64,000 bases of DNA from Ructibacterium gallinarum (GTDB lineage: Bacteria > Bacillota > Clostridia > Monoglobales > Monoglobaceae). The DNA lies in NCBI RefSeq assembly GCF_014982785.1, contig NZ_JADCKB010000014.1, positions 19,551-83,550 on the forward strand, written 5' to 3'. The notes below the pieces were generated by a model. The model saw only the letters and a program-made list of their open reading frames with translations, was not told the DNA's origin and did not search any database. Numbering within the stretch: the first letter of the stretch is position 1; every line of letters begins with the position of its first letter. A program made the position numbers and the translations under genes. Positions 43,901-53,168 of this stretch are shown here, piece by piece.

Positions 43901-45718
43901 TTATTTCTCTGTTAACCACACCTGCATTTCCGTTTCTCCGCGATTTGCAAATGCAAAATATGGAATTAATTTTACAGGTATTTCCTCCCATTCATCCTGT
44001 GCAGGATAATAAAGCCGGTTATTTCCTCGTGTCTTAAAAGCATGGCCTACAAGCACAGGTAATATCCATTCTGATTCCTGCAGTTGATACTGAGCTGATG
44101 GGTTTAACCGTATTGCCGCCACATCGTCACCGTTGTCTATACCTTCTGCACAATAAACTACCGGGCCCCTCATAACCGCTATTTTTCCTGCATCCGCATG
44201 GACTCGTGCATTCGCACGATATGCAGTAACTGGCATTTCAAATGAAATGCGCACTTCTTCCTCGTGATTTTCGATTGGGATATATGCATATCCATTTTTC
44301 ATCTCATATTCATGGTCTATGCTAAATTTTTTACACCAAAAAGGAATTCGTACTGCTACATATTTTTGCGGCACACAAAGCCGTAAAAATACCTCTCCGT
44401 TACAAGGATATTCCGTTTTCTGCTGTACTTGCATGTTGTCAACAGACATTTCTGATTCCATGTACTGATGCACATATAATACATCTTGATCATAAGTATA
44501 CATATAATCCGCAATGGATGCGATAAATCGAATCAAATTGGGAGGACAACAGGAGCATTCAAAGACTTGTTCCCTTTGTGTTTGTGGAAAGCGTGCTTTT
44601 TCTTTCGTAGCCATATTAACATGATTAAAGTATGGGTCAACGGCCAGCGGATTTTCATAAAAGAACGAGACACCATCCATTGAAATACCTGATAAAATCC
44701 CATTATATATGGTTCGCTCCACAATATCTGCATACACCGCACGCACATCCGTTTGCTGGAATCGGCCTGCCGCCATAGCAAGCGCAATAGAAGCACAAGT
44801 TTCCGCATAAGCGGTACGATTGGGAAGATCATAATCAATGGTAAACGCTTCACCAAGATATGTGGATCCCACCCCGCCAGTGATATACATGCGTTTTTCA
44901 ATTATATTTTGAAACATTCTCTGTGCGGCAGCCAAAAGCGTCTCATCGTCTGTTTCTGCCGCTATATCGATCATGGCACATAACAAATACAACGCGCGAA
45001 CACAATGTCCCTCTGCCGTACTGCGCTGACGCAATGGGATATCATCCTGATTATATGTCATTTCCGTCCAATCAGACAAAACTTGATCAACCGTATTATT
45101 GCCATGTTCATCTACAAAAAATTGTGCCAGTGAAAGATAACGCCGTATTCCTGTCACATGATACAGCCGTACCAATGCAAGCTCTATTTCAGGATGTCCA
45201 GGCGTTACAAATGCCGCGCTTTTTTCTATTTTAAAAATACGCTCAATATAATCAGCGTATTGGCACATTGCATCCAAAAATTTTCTTTTTCCTGTTGCTT
45301 GATAATATGCAATTGCGGCCTCGATCAAATGCCCCGCACAATATAACTCGTGTTCCGACCGCAGCTTAAAACGCTGATCCTGCCGATGAACCAGAAAATG
45401 GCTATTAAAATATCCGTTTTCATCTCTATTTTTCAGAATATTTTCGATAGCTTCATCAATAATTTTTTCATACTCAGCAAGGTCGGTGTCATTCATTGCA
45501 TACGCCACACCCTCAATCCATTTTGCAATATCAGAATCCCAGAAAATATGCGGCATATTGGCCTCTCCTTCCTTCCAGTCACACTGTAAGGCAGAAAAAC
45601 GGTGTGTCTCACGAAACCGATCATAAACCGCACCAATGGTAACTTCTTTAATTAAATCCTGTTTTTTCTTCCAAAATCCGTTCTGGATCTGTATGTTTTG
45701 AAATGGTATTTGTTTCAT
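43901..45718 (-). CDS. GH127-family glycoside hydrolase (beta-L-arabinofuranosidase type)
   Basis: 605 residues from ATG 45718 (GGGGAG upstream), no signal peptide, so cytoplasmic. The start (MKQIPFQNIQIQNGFWKKKQ) and HRQDQRFKLRSEHELYCAGHL are typical of the family. Metal and catalytic residues seen in the characterised Bifidobacterium enzyme are matched: Glu and Cys in YAETCASIA (around 307-309) and the paired Cys in CSCCPPNLIRF (around 390); one Cys is the nucleophile and the others bind zinc. Such enzymes remove beta-L-arabinofuranose from plant-derived glycans. The exact substrate is unproven. Divergent from an AraC regulator that probably controls it. Confidence 0.93.
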   Translation of the reverse strand: MKQIPFQNIQIQNGFWKKKQDLIKEVTIGAVYDRFRETHRFSALQCDWKEGEANMPHIFWDSDIAKWIEGVAYAMNDTDLAEYEKIIDEAIENILKNRDENGYFNSHFLVHRQDQRFKLRSEHELYCAGHLIEAAIAYYQATGKRKFLDAMCQYADYIERIFKIEKSAAFVTPGHPEIELALVRLYHVTGIRRYLSLAQFFVDEHGNNTVDQVLSDWTEMTYNQDDIPLRQRSTAEGHCVRALYLLCAMIDIAAETDDETLLAAAQRMFQNIIEKRMYITGGVGSTYLGEAFTIDYDLPNRTAYAETCASIALAMAAGRFQQTDVRAVYADIVERTIYNGILSGISMDGVSFFYENPLAVDPYFNHVNMATKEKARFPQTQREQVFECSCCPPNLIRFIASIADYMYTYDQDVLYVHQYMESEMSVDNMQVQQKTEYPCNGEVFLRLCVPQKYVAVRIPFWCKKFSIDHEYEMKNGYAYIPIENHEEEVRISFEMPVTAYRANARVHADAGKIAVMRGPVVYCAEGIDNGDDVAAIRLNPSAQYQLQESEWILPVLVGHAFKTRGNNRLYYPAQDEWEEIPVKLIPYFAFANRGETEMQVWLTEK

Positions 45719-45751
45719 TTTATATTTCTCCCCTAACCATAAAATACATGA

Positions 45752-45763
45752 AATAACGTTATT
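45752..45763. promoter_or_regulatory. Palindromic candidate operator AATAACGTTATT
   Basis: Perfect 12-bp palindrome with central CG, inside a longer imperfect palindrome (about 45748-45766), abutting the -35 of the AraC gene. Its form fits a LacI/GalR-type site; the binding protein is unknown. Confidence 0.4.
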
Positions 45764-45765
45764 CA

Positions 45766-45794
45766 TTGACTTTTCCTGCTTTTTATATTATAAT
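45766..45794 (+). promoter_or_regulatory. Promoter of the AraC regulator at 45850 (TTGACT-N17-TATAAT)
   Basis: -35 TTGACT 45766-45771, -10 TATAAT 45789-45794. Its -10 overlaps the -10 of the divergent GH127 promoter. Confidence 0.75.
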
Positions 45795-45814
45795 GCATTT
45801 TGTAGAAGATACAA
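45787..45814 (-). promoter_or_regulatory. GH127 promoter (TTGTAT-N16-TATAAT)
   Basis: Minus strand -35 TTGTAT 45809-45814, -10 TATAAT 45787-45792. It faces into and overlaps the AraC promoter, so the two cannot be occupied together. Confidence 0.7.
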
Positions 45815-45849
45815 TACCGAAATTCAGACAGAAAGTGTGAAAATCCGAT

Positions 45850-46632
45850 ATGATATATTTAGACCAACAACGATATTTCAGTTATGAAACAATGGGGGAA
45901 TTTTGTTCCTGCGGGACATGGATTCATCCGTCCCGAAAACTATCCTTTCATGATTTGATTTTCATGTTGGAAGGTGTGCTATATATTGAGGAAGATGGTA
46001 TCCCCTATACTGTTTTTCCGAATCAGGCTATTATTTTAGAAGCCAATCATGCCCACCGAGGATTATATGGAACGGACAAAACAGTACATATGTATTGGAT
46101 GCATTTTAAAACCAATATGCCTGTTCCCTGCAAACTATACCAAGACAAGGAAAGTTATAATATCAAATTCTTGCTTAGGAAGTTGCTGCATATCGCAAAT
46201 ACGCCGACCTATCCGCAGTATGCATCTGATGCCGCAGCCTTGCTGATTTTTGAAGATTTATCTAACACCCCTGCGTTGATTCCCGGATCCGCACATGCTT
46301 TAACCGCAAAAATTACAGAATATATTCGTATGAATATTCATCTTCCGCTCACTATTGCCTCCATCGCTTCTTATTTTGGATATCACCCTGATCATATCAG
46401 CAAAATTTTTAAAAAATGCTGTGGAAAAGGACTCAAAGAATATATTGCAGACAAACGTATGGATTATATCAAAGGATTGTTGTTGACAACCAATTTATCA
46501 ATTAAGCATATAGCGGCAGAAACCGGATTTTCACAGGAGAATGCATTAATAAAATTTTTTATTTATCATGAGAATCTTAGTCCCGCCCGCTTTCGGCATC
46601 AATATTATAATACACACATGAACCAAAAATAA
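45850..46632 (+). CDS. AraC-family regulator, probable controller of the GH127 gene
   Basis: 260 residues. The N-terminal cupin-like sensor (about 15-100; SFHDLIFMLEGVLYIEEDG, VFPNQAIILEANHAHRG) is followed by a C-terminal double helix-turn-helix (LPLTIASIASYFGYHPDHIS, LSIKHIAAETGFSQENALIK, ending LSPARFRHQYY). Divergent orientation and overlapping promoters with the arabinofuranosidase gene suggest local control by a pentose or arabinoside signal (inference). Confidence 0.92.
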   Translation: MIYLDQQRYFSYETMGEFCSCGTWIHPSRKLSFHDLIFMLEGVLYIEEDGIPYTVFPNQAIILEANHAHRGLYGTDKTVHMYWMHFKTNMPVPCKLYQDKESYNIKFLLRKLLHIANTPTYPQYASDAAALLIFEDLSNTPALIPGSAHALTAKITEYIRMNIHLPLTIASIASYFGYHPDHISKIFKKCCGKGLKEYIADKRMDYIKGLLLTTNLSIKHIAAETGFSQENALIKFFIYHENLSPARFRHQYYNTHMNQK

Positions 46633-46634
46633 AA

Positions 46635-46672
46635 AGAACTGTGTTCTACCAAAAACGGTAAAGCACAGTTCT
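46635..46672. terminator. Bidirectional terminator between the AraC gene and pflA
   Basis: 9-bp stem AGAACTGTG/CACAGTTCT (46635-46643 with 46664-46672), inner TACC/GGTA pairing; the minus-strand tail is TTTTATTTTT, fitting termination of the pfl operon. Confidence 0.8.
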
Positions 46673-46673
46673 G

Positions 46674-47396
46674 CTATTCAGCAATCAAAGCGCGGTTTAA
46701 AGTATCCTGCCAGCGCTGGACACGCCTGCGTTCCATAGGCGGCACACCTTCCAGAGGGTAAGGTATCCCTAATGTTTTGTACTTATTCACTCCCAGCGTG
46801 TGATATGGGAGAAGTTCTATTTTTTTGACCCGCGGCAATGCTTTTGCAGCAGCCCAAACCTCTCTGATATAGTCCAGATGATCATGAATTCCCGGAACAA
46901 TTACTGCGCGAAGCCAAAGATCTACAGGATGCTCATATAGCTGGGGAATAAAATTCTCGTACGCTTCCATACTGCAGCCGGTAAGGAACTGATATTTTTC
47001 TGCATCCGTATGTTTAATATCCAAAAGCAGTAGATCGGCAAGCTCCAAGATTTCAGAAAAATCACCCTCTGCGCCTCCAGCGGTATCAATTGCTGTGTGA
47101 ATTCCTGCATCTTTGCACAAACGAAGCATATCCGTCAAAAATGCTGGCTGAAGCAAGGGTTCGCCTCCAGAAAAGGTTACGCCTCCGCCAGAGCTTTCAA
47201 AATAGGGTCGAAATCTTAAAATTTTTTGAAACAGTTCCTGCGGTTCCGTCAACGTACCAGTGTTCAGCTGCCATGTATCTGGATTATGGCAAAAGCGGCA
47301 GCGCATTCTGCAGCCCTGCATAAATACTACATAACGGATACCAGGGCCATCCACCAGTCCCATACTTTCCACAGAATGAATATACCCTTTTGCCAC
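46674..47396 (-). CDS. pflA: Pyruvate formate-lyase-activating enzyme (radical SAM)
   Basis: 240 residues with a GTG start preceded by GGGGG. The radical-SAM cluster motif is CRMRCRFC near residue 30, followed by GGVTFSGGEPLLQ. It uses an iron-sulfur cluster and S-adenosylmethionine to form the glycyl radical on PflB, encoded 39 bases upstream. Length and N-terminus (YIHSVESMGLVDGPGIRYVVF) are typical. Confidence 0.96.
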   Translation of the reverse strand: MAKGYIHSVESMGLVDGPGIRYVVFMQGCRMRCRFCHNPDTWQLNTGTLTEPQELFQKILRFRPYFESSGGGVTFSGGEPLLQPAFLTDMLRLCKDAGIHTAIDTAGGAEGDFSEILELADLLLLDIKHTDAEKYQFLTGCSMEAYENFIPQLYEHPVDLWLRAVIVPGIHDHLDYIREVWAAAKALPRVKKIELLPYHTLGVNKYKTLGIPYPLEGVPPMERRRVQRWQDTLNRALIAE

Positions 47397-47435
47397 CCCT
47401 TTTCCCCCTTTTTCTCTGCCAGCATTCTCTCAAAG

Positions 47436-49670
47436 CTACATGGTTTCGTGAAAAGTTCTGCTAATCACTTCTAACTGTTGTTCTCTGGTAAGCCGATTAA
47501 AGTTAACAGCATATCCGGAAATTCGAATTGTAAGTGTTGGATATTTTTCCGGATGTTCCATAGCATCTTCCAAAGTCGAACGGTTTAGCACATTTACATT
47601 TAAATGAAAAGCATGCTGTTTAAAATAACCATCTAAAACGGCAACCAAATTTTTCACTCTTGTTTCCGTCTCTTTCCCCAATGCATCCGGTACAATAGAA
47701 AAAGTATTTGAAATACCATCCTGACAGCATCCGGCATAAGGAATTTTAGCAACCGAATTCAGTGATGCTAAAGCGCCGCTGCAATCCCGGCCGTGCATGG
47801 GATTAGCACCCGGAGCCAAAGGTTGTCCCGCTTTTCTGCCATCCGGTGTCGTGCCGGTTTTTTTCCCATAAACCACATTGGAGGTGATGGTTAAAACAGA
47901 TAAAGTAGGTTCCGCATTCCGGTAGGTAACATGTTTTTTCAATTCCCCAGAAAATTTTCTAAGAACTGCTACTGCTAATTGATCCACATCGTCGTTATCA
48001 TTCCCATATTTGGGGAAATCGCCTTCCACCTGAAAATCTACTGCAATACCATTTTCATTGCGTATCGGTTTCACTTTCGCAAATTTAATAGCAGACAGAG
48101 AATCCGCCACCACAGAAAGCCCAGCTACTCCAAAGGCCATAAACCGTTTCACGTCTGTGTCATGCAGTGCCATCTGTCCGGCTTCATACGCGTACTTATC
48201 ATGCATATAATGAATGGTATTCATGGTATTAACATAAAGTTCCGCAACTTCTTCCATACATTTTTCGTACGCTTTCATCACCTTGTCAAAATCAAGAACT
48301 TCATCCATCATGGGCTCTGTGTTTTCTAAAACCTTCAATTCTTTTTTCTCATCATATCCATTGTTCATTGCCATCAACAAGGTTTTAGCCAAATTCACTC
48401 TGGCGCCAAAGAACTGCATACGCTTTCCCAGTTCCATAGAAGACACACAGCAGGCAATGGCATAATCATCACCGTAGAGCGGACGCATTTCATCATCGCT
48501 TTCATACTGAATAGAGTCCGTCTGAATGCTCATTTTTGCACAATATTCCTTAAAGGCCTGAGGCAACTGAACACTCCAAAGCACCGTCATGTTTGGTTCC
48601 GGCGCTGGTTCCAGGTTCGTAAGTGTATGCAAAAAACGGAATGAAGATTTGGTAACAAGCGTACGTCCATCCATATTCATTCCTCCGATGGATTCCGTAA
48701 CCCAGGTTGGATCACCCGAAAAAAGTTCATTATACTCCGGCGTCCGCAAATGACGAACCATTCTCAACTTGAGCACCAGGTGATCAATCAATTCCTGTGC
48801 GCCGGATTCGTCCAAAATGCCATTTTCCATATCCCGGTTGATATAAATGTCAAAAAAAGTAGAATTTCTGCCAAACGACATGGCTGCCCCGTTATTTTCC
48901 TTAATCGCCGCCAAATATCCAAAATAGGTAAACTGTATGGCTTCCTTTGCGGTTTTTGCAGGCTGCGAAATATCTATATCATAACGCATTGCCATATTCT
49001 TCATTTCTCCCAGCGCACGAATCTGCATCCGCAATTCTTCACGCAAACGAATCATGTCTTCTGTGGCAGGGCAATTTTCGTATCTTGCAAAATCTGCCTG
49101 CTTTTGTTCAATAAGATAATCAATACCATAAAGCGCTACCCGCCGGTAATCTCCTATAATACGGCCTCGTCCATACGCATCCGGTAAACCGGTCATTAAT
49201 CCTACTGTCCGCGCACGGCGCATTTTAGGCGTATAAGCATCAAAAACACCATCATTATGTGTTTTGCGAAATTCTTTAAAATCCTTTTTCCGGTTTTCAT
49301 CCATTTCATAACCATAAGCTGCCAGAGATTGCTCTACCATACGCATACCGCCGTACGGATTTATCATCCGTTTTAGCGGGGCATCCGTCTGCAGTCCAAC
49401 AATTTCTTCTTTCTCTTTATCAATATATCCAGCTTCAAAACTATCAATGCCGGATACCAAATATGTTTCCACATCTAAAACGCCTTTTTTCATTTCTTCC
49501 ATTACCAGAGCTTTAATTTCCTGGTACAGCGCCTGTGTTTTGGCTGTTGGCGGTGCAAGAAACGATTCATCCCCTTCATACGGCTCATAATTCTGATGAA
49601 TAAAATCCTGAACGTCTACTGCATTCGTCCAGTTCCCTTCCTTAAATCCATTCCATGCCTCAAATCTCAT
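47436..49670 (-). CDS. pflB: Formate C-acetyltransferase (pyruvate formate-lyase)
   Basis: 744 residues from ATG 49670 (AAAGGTGG upstream). It splits pyruvate plus CoA into acetyl-CoA and formate under anaerobic conditions. The active-site Cys pair is in [10 protein letters not shown] (around 407-408), and the glycyl-radical site in [10 protein letters not shown] near residue 720. The pflB-pflA order indicates an operon. It shows that the host ferments sugars without oxygen. Confidence 0.97.
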   Translation of the reverse strand: MRFEAWNGFKEGNWTNAVDVQDFIHQNYEPYEGDESFLAPPTAKTQALYQEIKALVMEEMKKGVLDVETYLVSGIDSFEAGYIDKEKEEIVGLQTDAPLKRMINPYGGMRMVEQSLAAYGYEMDENRKKDFKEFRKTHNDGVFDAYTPKMRRARTVGLMTGLPDAYGRGRIIGDYRRVALYGIDYLIEQKQADFARYENCPATEDMIRLREELRMQIRALGEMKNMAMRYDIDISQPAKTAKEAIQFTYFGYLAAIKENNGAAMSFGRNSTFFDIYINRDMENGILDESGAQELIDHLVLKLRMVRHLRTPEYNELFSGDPTWVTESIGGMNMDGRTLVTKSSFRFLHTLTNLEPAPEPNMTVLWSVQLPQAFKEYCAKMSIQTDSIQYESDDEMRPLYGDDYAIACCVSSMELGKRMQFFGARVNLAKTLLMAMNNGYDEKKELKVLENTEPMMDEVLDFDKVMKAYEKCMEEVAELYVNTMNTIHYMHDKYAYEAGQMALHDTDVKRFMAFGVAGLSVVADSLSAIKFAKVKPIRNENGIAVDFQVEGDFPKYGNDNDDVDQLAVAVLRKFSGELKKHVTYRNAEPTLSVLTITSNVVYGKKTGTTPDGRKAGQPLAPGANPMHGRDCSGALASLNSVAKIPYAGCCQDGISNTFSIVPDALGKETETRVKNLVAVLDGYFKQHAFHLNVNVLNRSTLEDAMEHPEKYPTLTIRISGYAVNFNRLTREQQLEVISRTFHETM

Positions 49671-49730
49671 CGGCCCAACCACCTTTTCTATTAGATTCAG
49701 GAATTTGGTTCCTGTGCTCCTTATATCATT

Positions 49731-49759
49731 ATGATAACAAAGGTATGCTAAAATTGCAA
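49731..49759 (-). promoter_or_regulatory. pflBA promoter (TTGCAA-N17-TATCAT)
   Basis: Minus strand -35 TTGCAA 49754-49759, -10 TATCAT 49731-49736. The -10 is half of a palindrome, TATCATAATGATA. Confidence 0.6.
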
Positions 49760-49962
49760 TCCAAATTTCAGCTTTTTTTTACTTATTTTTTATGCGAATT
49801 TGATATATTTTTTCTCTTTTATGATAGAATACGCCAATTAAAACGCAGATATACTGCATATTTCTCTCATTTCAGCGCTTTCATGCAAAAATGCCATTGA
49901 CAGCAAACAAAAGCTATTGTAAAATAAAGGAACAGCATATTGATGAAAAAGGAATTGTAAGT

Positions 49963-51051
49963 ATGAAACGAAAAATAACCGAAATATCCGTATTTGAGTT
50001 TTTTTTATGCATGTTTGTGATACTAATCCATTTGCTATCAGAGGGTGTAGATACCTTCCCAAAATGGAGCTTTTGGTCTATTCTTTTTTCTTCATTGACC
50101 CGGCTGACCACCTTTGCGGTTCCAGGATTTATCTTTACCAGTGCTATCAAGCTGTTTTACAAATACAATAATGTCCGACATTTTCCTTACATGCGTTTTT
50201 TATGGGATCGCTTAAGGAAAATCTGTTTTCCATATTTTCTAGCCGTAATTATTTATTATGCGGTCTTTATTTGGATCATGGATTTATATCAGTTTAGCTG
50301 GGAACAGCTTCTTTACTTTATTCTCAGCGGGAATATCTCAGCACAGTTTTATTTTATCATTCTAATTATCCAGTTCTATCTTCTCATGCCGATTTGGATC
50401 ATGCTAAGCCGGATAGACAACCGGATCTTTACGATTGTGCTGACTGCTGTCGCCTGCGGTATCACCATCTTTTTCCGCATGTACTTCCCGTATGCAGATG
50501 TTACCCATAAAATCTTCCCTTCCTATCTGGTCTTCTGGCTGCTAGGAATGTATGTAGGTCTGCACTATGAAACCTTTGAAAGACTAATTATTCAAAGCAA
50601 ACCAATCATTTATATTGGCTGGCTGGTTCTGGCAATCACCCACTGCGTACTGTCTTATATGCAATTTGGGGGATTGATTGCCTATAATCTTTCTCCGGTT
50701 ATTGTGGTTTTCTTTTGCTTTTTCTCCATTTTTGGTTTCTATTCCTATGCAAGAGAACTGACCATATCCTTAGAACGCCGGGGAAAGGGGCTGCTTACCA
50801 GTATCTCACAGGCTTCGTATGATATTTACCTGATTCATTGTTTGATCATCATTGTCATGGGCTGGCTGCTGACAAAAATGGAAATTGACAATACACTGCA
50901 GAGGTTCGCTATTATAGCGCTGACAACCTATGGCCTCTCCATTATCTTTTGCGTATTACAGGCCACCATCTATGCCAATCTACGTGCTAAATATCTGCGC
51001 AGCTCAGCAACAAGAGCCCGCAAGATGGCCCGTAGAAAACGCTATCTGTAG
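49963..51051 (+). CDS. Membrane acyltransferase, acyltransferase-3 family
   Basis: 362 residues from ATG 49963 (AAAGGA upstream); the frame is open back to 49891. About ten hydrophobic segments fill the protein. The start EISVFEFFLCMFVILIHLLS, with its conserved His in the first membrane segment, is typical of the family that acetylates or succinylates cell-surface glycans. The acceptor is unknown. It is convergent with the flavoprotein gene, and its last 48 bases overlap it on the other strand. Confidence 0.85.
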   Translation: MKRKITEISVFEFFLCMFVILIHLLSEGVDTFPKWSFWSILFSSLTRLTTFAVPGFIFTSAIKLFYKYNNVRHFPYMRFLWDRLRKICFPYFLAVIIYYAVFIWIMDLYQFSWEQLLYFILSGNISAQFYFIILIIQFYLLMPIWIMLSRIDNRIFTIVLTAVACGITIFFRMYFPYADVTHKIFPSYLVFWLLGMYVGLHYETFERLIIQSKPIIYIGWLVLAITHCVLSYMQFGGLIAYNLSPVIVVFFCFFSIFGFYSYARELTISLERRGKGLLTSISQASYDIYLIHCLIIIVMGWLLTKMEIDNTLQRFAIIALTTYGLSIIFCVLQATIYANLRAKYLRSSATRARKMARRKRYL

Positions 51052-52233
51052 GTTAAATCCGCCGGTATAAGCATCCACATCGATCACCTCGCCAGCAAAA
51101 AACAATCCAGGTACGATTTTAGATTCCATAGTAGAGGGGTCAATTTCTTTTACATCAACGCCTCCAGTTGTGACTATAGCCTGATCAATGGGACAAAACC
51201 CTGTAACATGAAATTCCAGTTTTTTAAGCAAAGAAAGCAGTCGGCTCCGTTCCTCCCGGGTAACGGAGTTGACTTTTTTATACGGATCAATTGAAGATAG
51301 GGCAACCATTTCCGGAATCAGCCCGGACGGCAGTAAATCCTTCAAACTGTTTTTAAAATCCCTGTTTAGGTTTTTCTGAAAATCCCGACATATCCGTTGA
51401 TCTAATTGTTTTTCTTCCAATGCCGGTTTTAAATCTATAATAATGCGATAAGTATCTTTTCCCATATCACGCATATGCGCACTCGCACTTAAAATTACTG
51501 GGCCGGTCAAGCCGAAATGTGCAAACATCATTTCCCCAAAATCAGAATAAATCTTTTTATTTTTATCATTAAAAACTGCAAGGGAAATATTTCTTAAGGA
51601 TAATCCCGCCACGTTCGCAATCCAGTCTTCTTCCACGCGCAGGGGAACCAGCGAAGGGAGAATTTCAGTAATCGTATGCCCCAAATTTTCCGCCCAGGTA
51701 TACCCATCTCCTGTGGAACCCGTCTGTTGATACGACAATCCTCCTGTTGCCAATATTACACTTTCCGCTTCTATCTTTCCGTGTTTTAATGCCTGAACAC
51801 CACAAATACGTCCATTGTCTGTCAAAATATCATCAACTCGGTCACAGATGATTTCGACATGGTTTTGTATTATAAATCTTTTAAGCGCAGCCACAATATC
51901 CGCACTGCGGTCGGACACAGGAAACACTCTGTCGCCCCGTTCTGTCTTTAGCGGAACTCCCATAGACTCAAAAAATTCCATTGTCTGCAAATTAGTAAAG
52001 CCGTAAAACGCACTATATAAAAAAGAACGGTTTTTAGTTACATTTTCAATCAAATCCTGTACATTGTCACAGGCGTTTGTCACATTGCACCGGCCTTTTC
52101 CAGTAATCATCAATTTTTTCCCAAGCATGCGGTTCTGTTCTATTAACTTTACCGACAGACCCCGCGCTGCAGCGGTACCAGCCGCCATCATCCCCGCTGC
52201 GCCGCCGCCAATTACAATGACCCGTTTTTTCAT
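51004..52233 (-). CDS. NAD(P)/FAD-dependent oxidoreductase, BaiN/HI0933 family
   Basis: 409 residues. N-terminal FAD-binding motif VIGGGAAGMMAAGTAAARG, then KKLMITGKGRCNVTNACD, LATGGLSYQQTGSTGDGY and the C-terminal GLFFAGEVIDVDAYTGGFNLQ are hallmarks of the family. Most members have no assigned substrate; one relative, BaiN, reduces bile-acid intermediates, but similarity alone does not assign that here. Last gene of the run sigma, anti-sigma, polA, MBL, flavoprotein. Confidence 0.92.
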   Translation of the reverse strand: MKKRVIVIGGGAAGMMAAGTAAARGLSVKLIEQNRMLGKKLMITGKGRCNVTNACDNVQDLIENVTKNRSFLYSAFYGFTNLQTMEFFESMGVPLKTERGDRVFPVSDRSADIVAALKRFIIQNHVEIICDRVDDILTDNGRICGVQALKHGKIEAESVILATGGLSYQQTGSTGDGYTWAENLGHTITEILPSLVPLRVEEDWIANVAGLSLRNISLAVFNDKNKKIYSDFGEMMFAHFGLTGPVILSASAHMRDMGKDTYRIIIDLKPALEEKQLDQRICRDFQKNLNRDFKNSLKDLLPSGLIPEMVALSSIDPYKKVNSVTREERSRLLSLLKKLEFHVTGFCPIDQAIVTTGGVDVKEIDPSTMESKIVPGLFFAGEVIDVDAYTGGFNLQIAFSTGHLAGSCC

Positions 52234-52257
52234 ATACTCCCTGCTTTCTATTGATAT

Positions 52258-53052
52258 TTATCCAATCTCCACCGTCTGGCCGGCAGATAAATAATGCAGT
52301 CGATCTCCCATAATTGCTTTTAAGTAACGATACTGCTCTAATCCAGTACAGTGACAAGTATAATAGACGGTATTTTCTTTCATTAACCTTTCAGCTTCTG
52401 CATCCAGCATCCTTTTTCCTGTAGTATTCAGGGGTAAATCCTTAAAATGGAAACCTCCTATTAAAACATCAGGGTGGAGCTGATGCACAATATTCCATAT
52501 TCCTTTATGTGAACAGCCACTAAACAAAATATTTTTACCATTTTCCCGTATTTCCAAATACTGCTCATGTCGAAAGTCATCCGGGACTTTCTTGCCGCCG
52601 CACAGCGCTGAAAACCCATAAGCGGAAATTTTATCCTCGCCATTTTCTTCATCCAAGGTAATAAGCCTCATACCGTCTTCGAAAGAAAAATTATCTTTTA
52701 TAAAATGCAGCCGTCCGCACAAACCAATCGCCGGATTCACGCCAATTTCTTTCCCTGCGGGGGAAAAATGCGGTTCCAGTGCTGAGGCTCGAAGATATAT
52801 GGGTGCGTCAGAATTACATTTCAAAAAATGCATCATACCGCCGCTGTGGTCATAATGGCCATGAGAGAGGATCATGATATCTGCCTGCTGTAAATCAATA
52901 CCCATCCGCCGGGCATTCTTTGCAAATCCCTCTGTCTGTCCGGTATCAAATAATATATGATGCCCTTTGGTTTCAATATACAGGCTCAATCCATGCTCCT
53001 GCAAAAACCCTGGTATTTCTGTCGTATTTTCCATAAGCATGCTGATTTTCAT
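52258..53052 (-). CDS. MBL-fold metallohydrolase (COG1237-like)
   Basis: 264 residues from ATG 53052 (AAGGGAAG upstream); an upstream frame to 53109 lacks a start signal. The zinc motif ILSHGHYDHSGGM (HxHxDH type) is followed by SGCSHKGIWNIV and a late YTCHCTGLEQYRYL. The arrangement fits the branch annotated as dihydropteroate-linked phosphate synthase-like MBL proteins. Cytoplasmic; substrate unknown. Between polA and the flavoprotein gene, same strand. Confidence 0.88.
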   Translation of the reverse strand: MKISMLMENTTEIPGFLQEHGLSLYIETKGHHILFDTGQTEGFAKNARRMGIDLQQADIMILSHGHYDHSGGMMHFLKCNSDAPIYLRASALEPHFSPAGKEIGVNPAIGLCGRLHFIKDNFSFEDGMRLITLDEENGEDKISAYGFSALCGGKKVPDDFRHEQYLEIRENGKNILFSGCSHKGIWNIVHQLHPDVLIGGFHFKDLPLNTTGKRMLDAEAERLMKENTVYYTCHCTGLEQYRYLKAIMGDRLHYLSAGQTVEIG

Positions 53053-53168
53053 TTTCTTGCTTCCCTTCATACAAAAAAGCGGAGCATAAAATGCTGCCGC
53101 TTTTTCCATCGTTCAAGCAGCTTCTTTTCATAAATACCAATCAGATGAAATCAAACTGCCAAACCTTC

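Noticed and set aside
45748..45766. Catabolite-repression (cre) site next to the AraC promoter
   Set aside because: The palindrome AATAACGTTATT has the central CG but not the spacing and flanks of the cre consensus; left as a generic LacI-type site.
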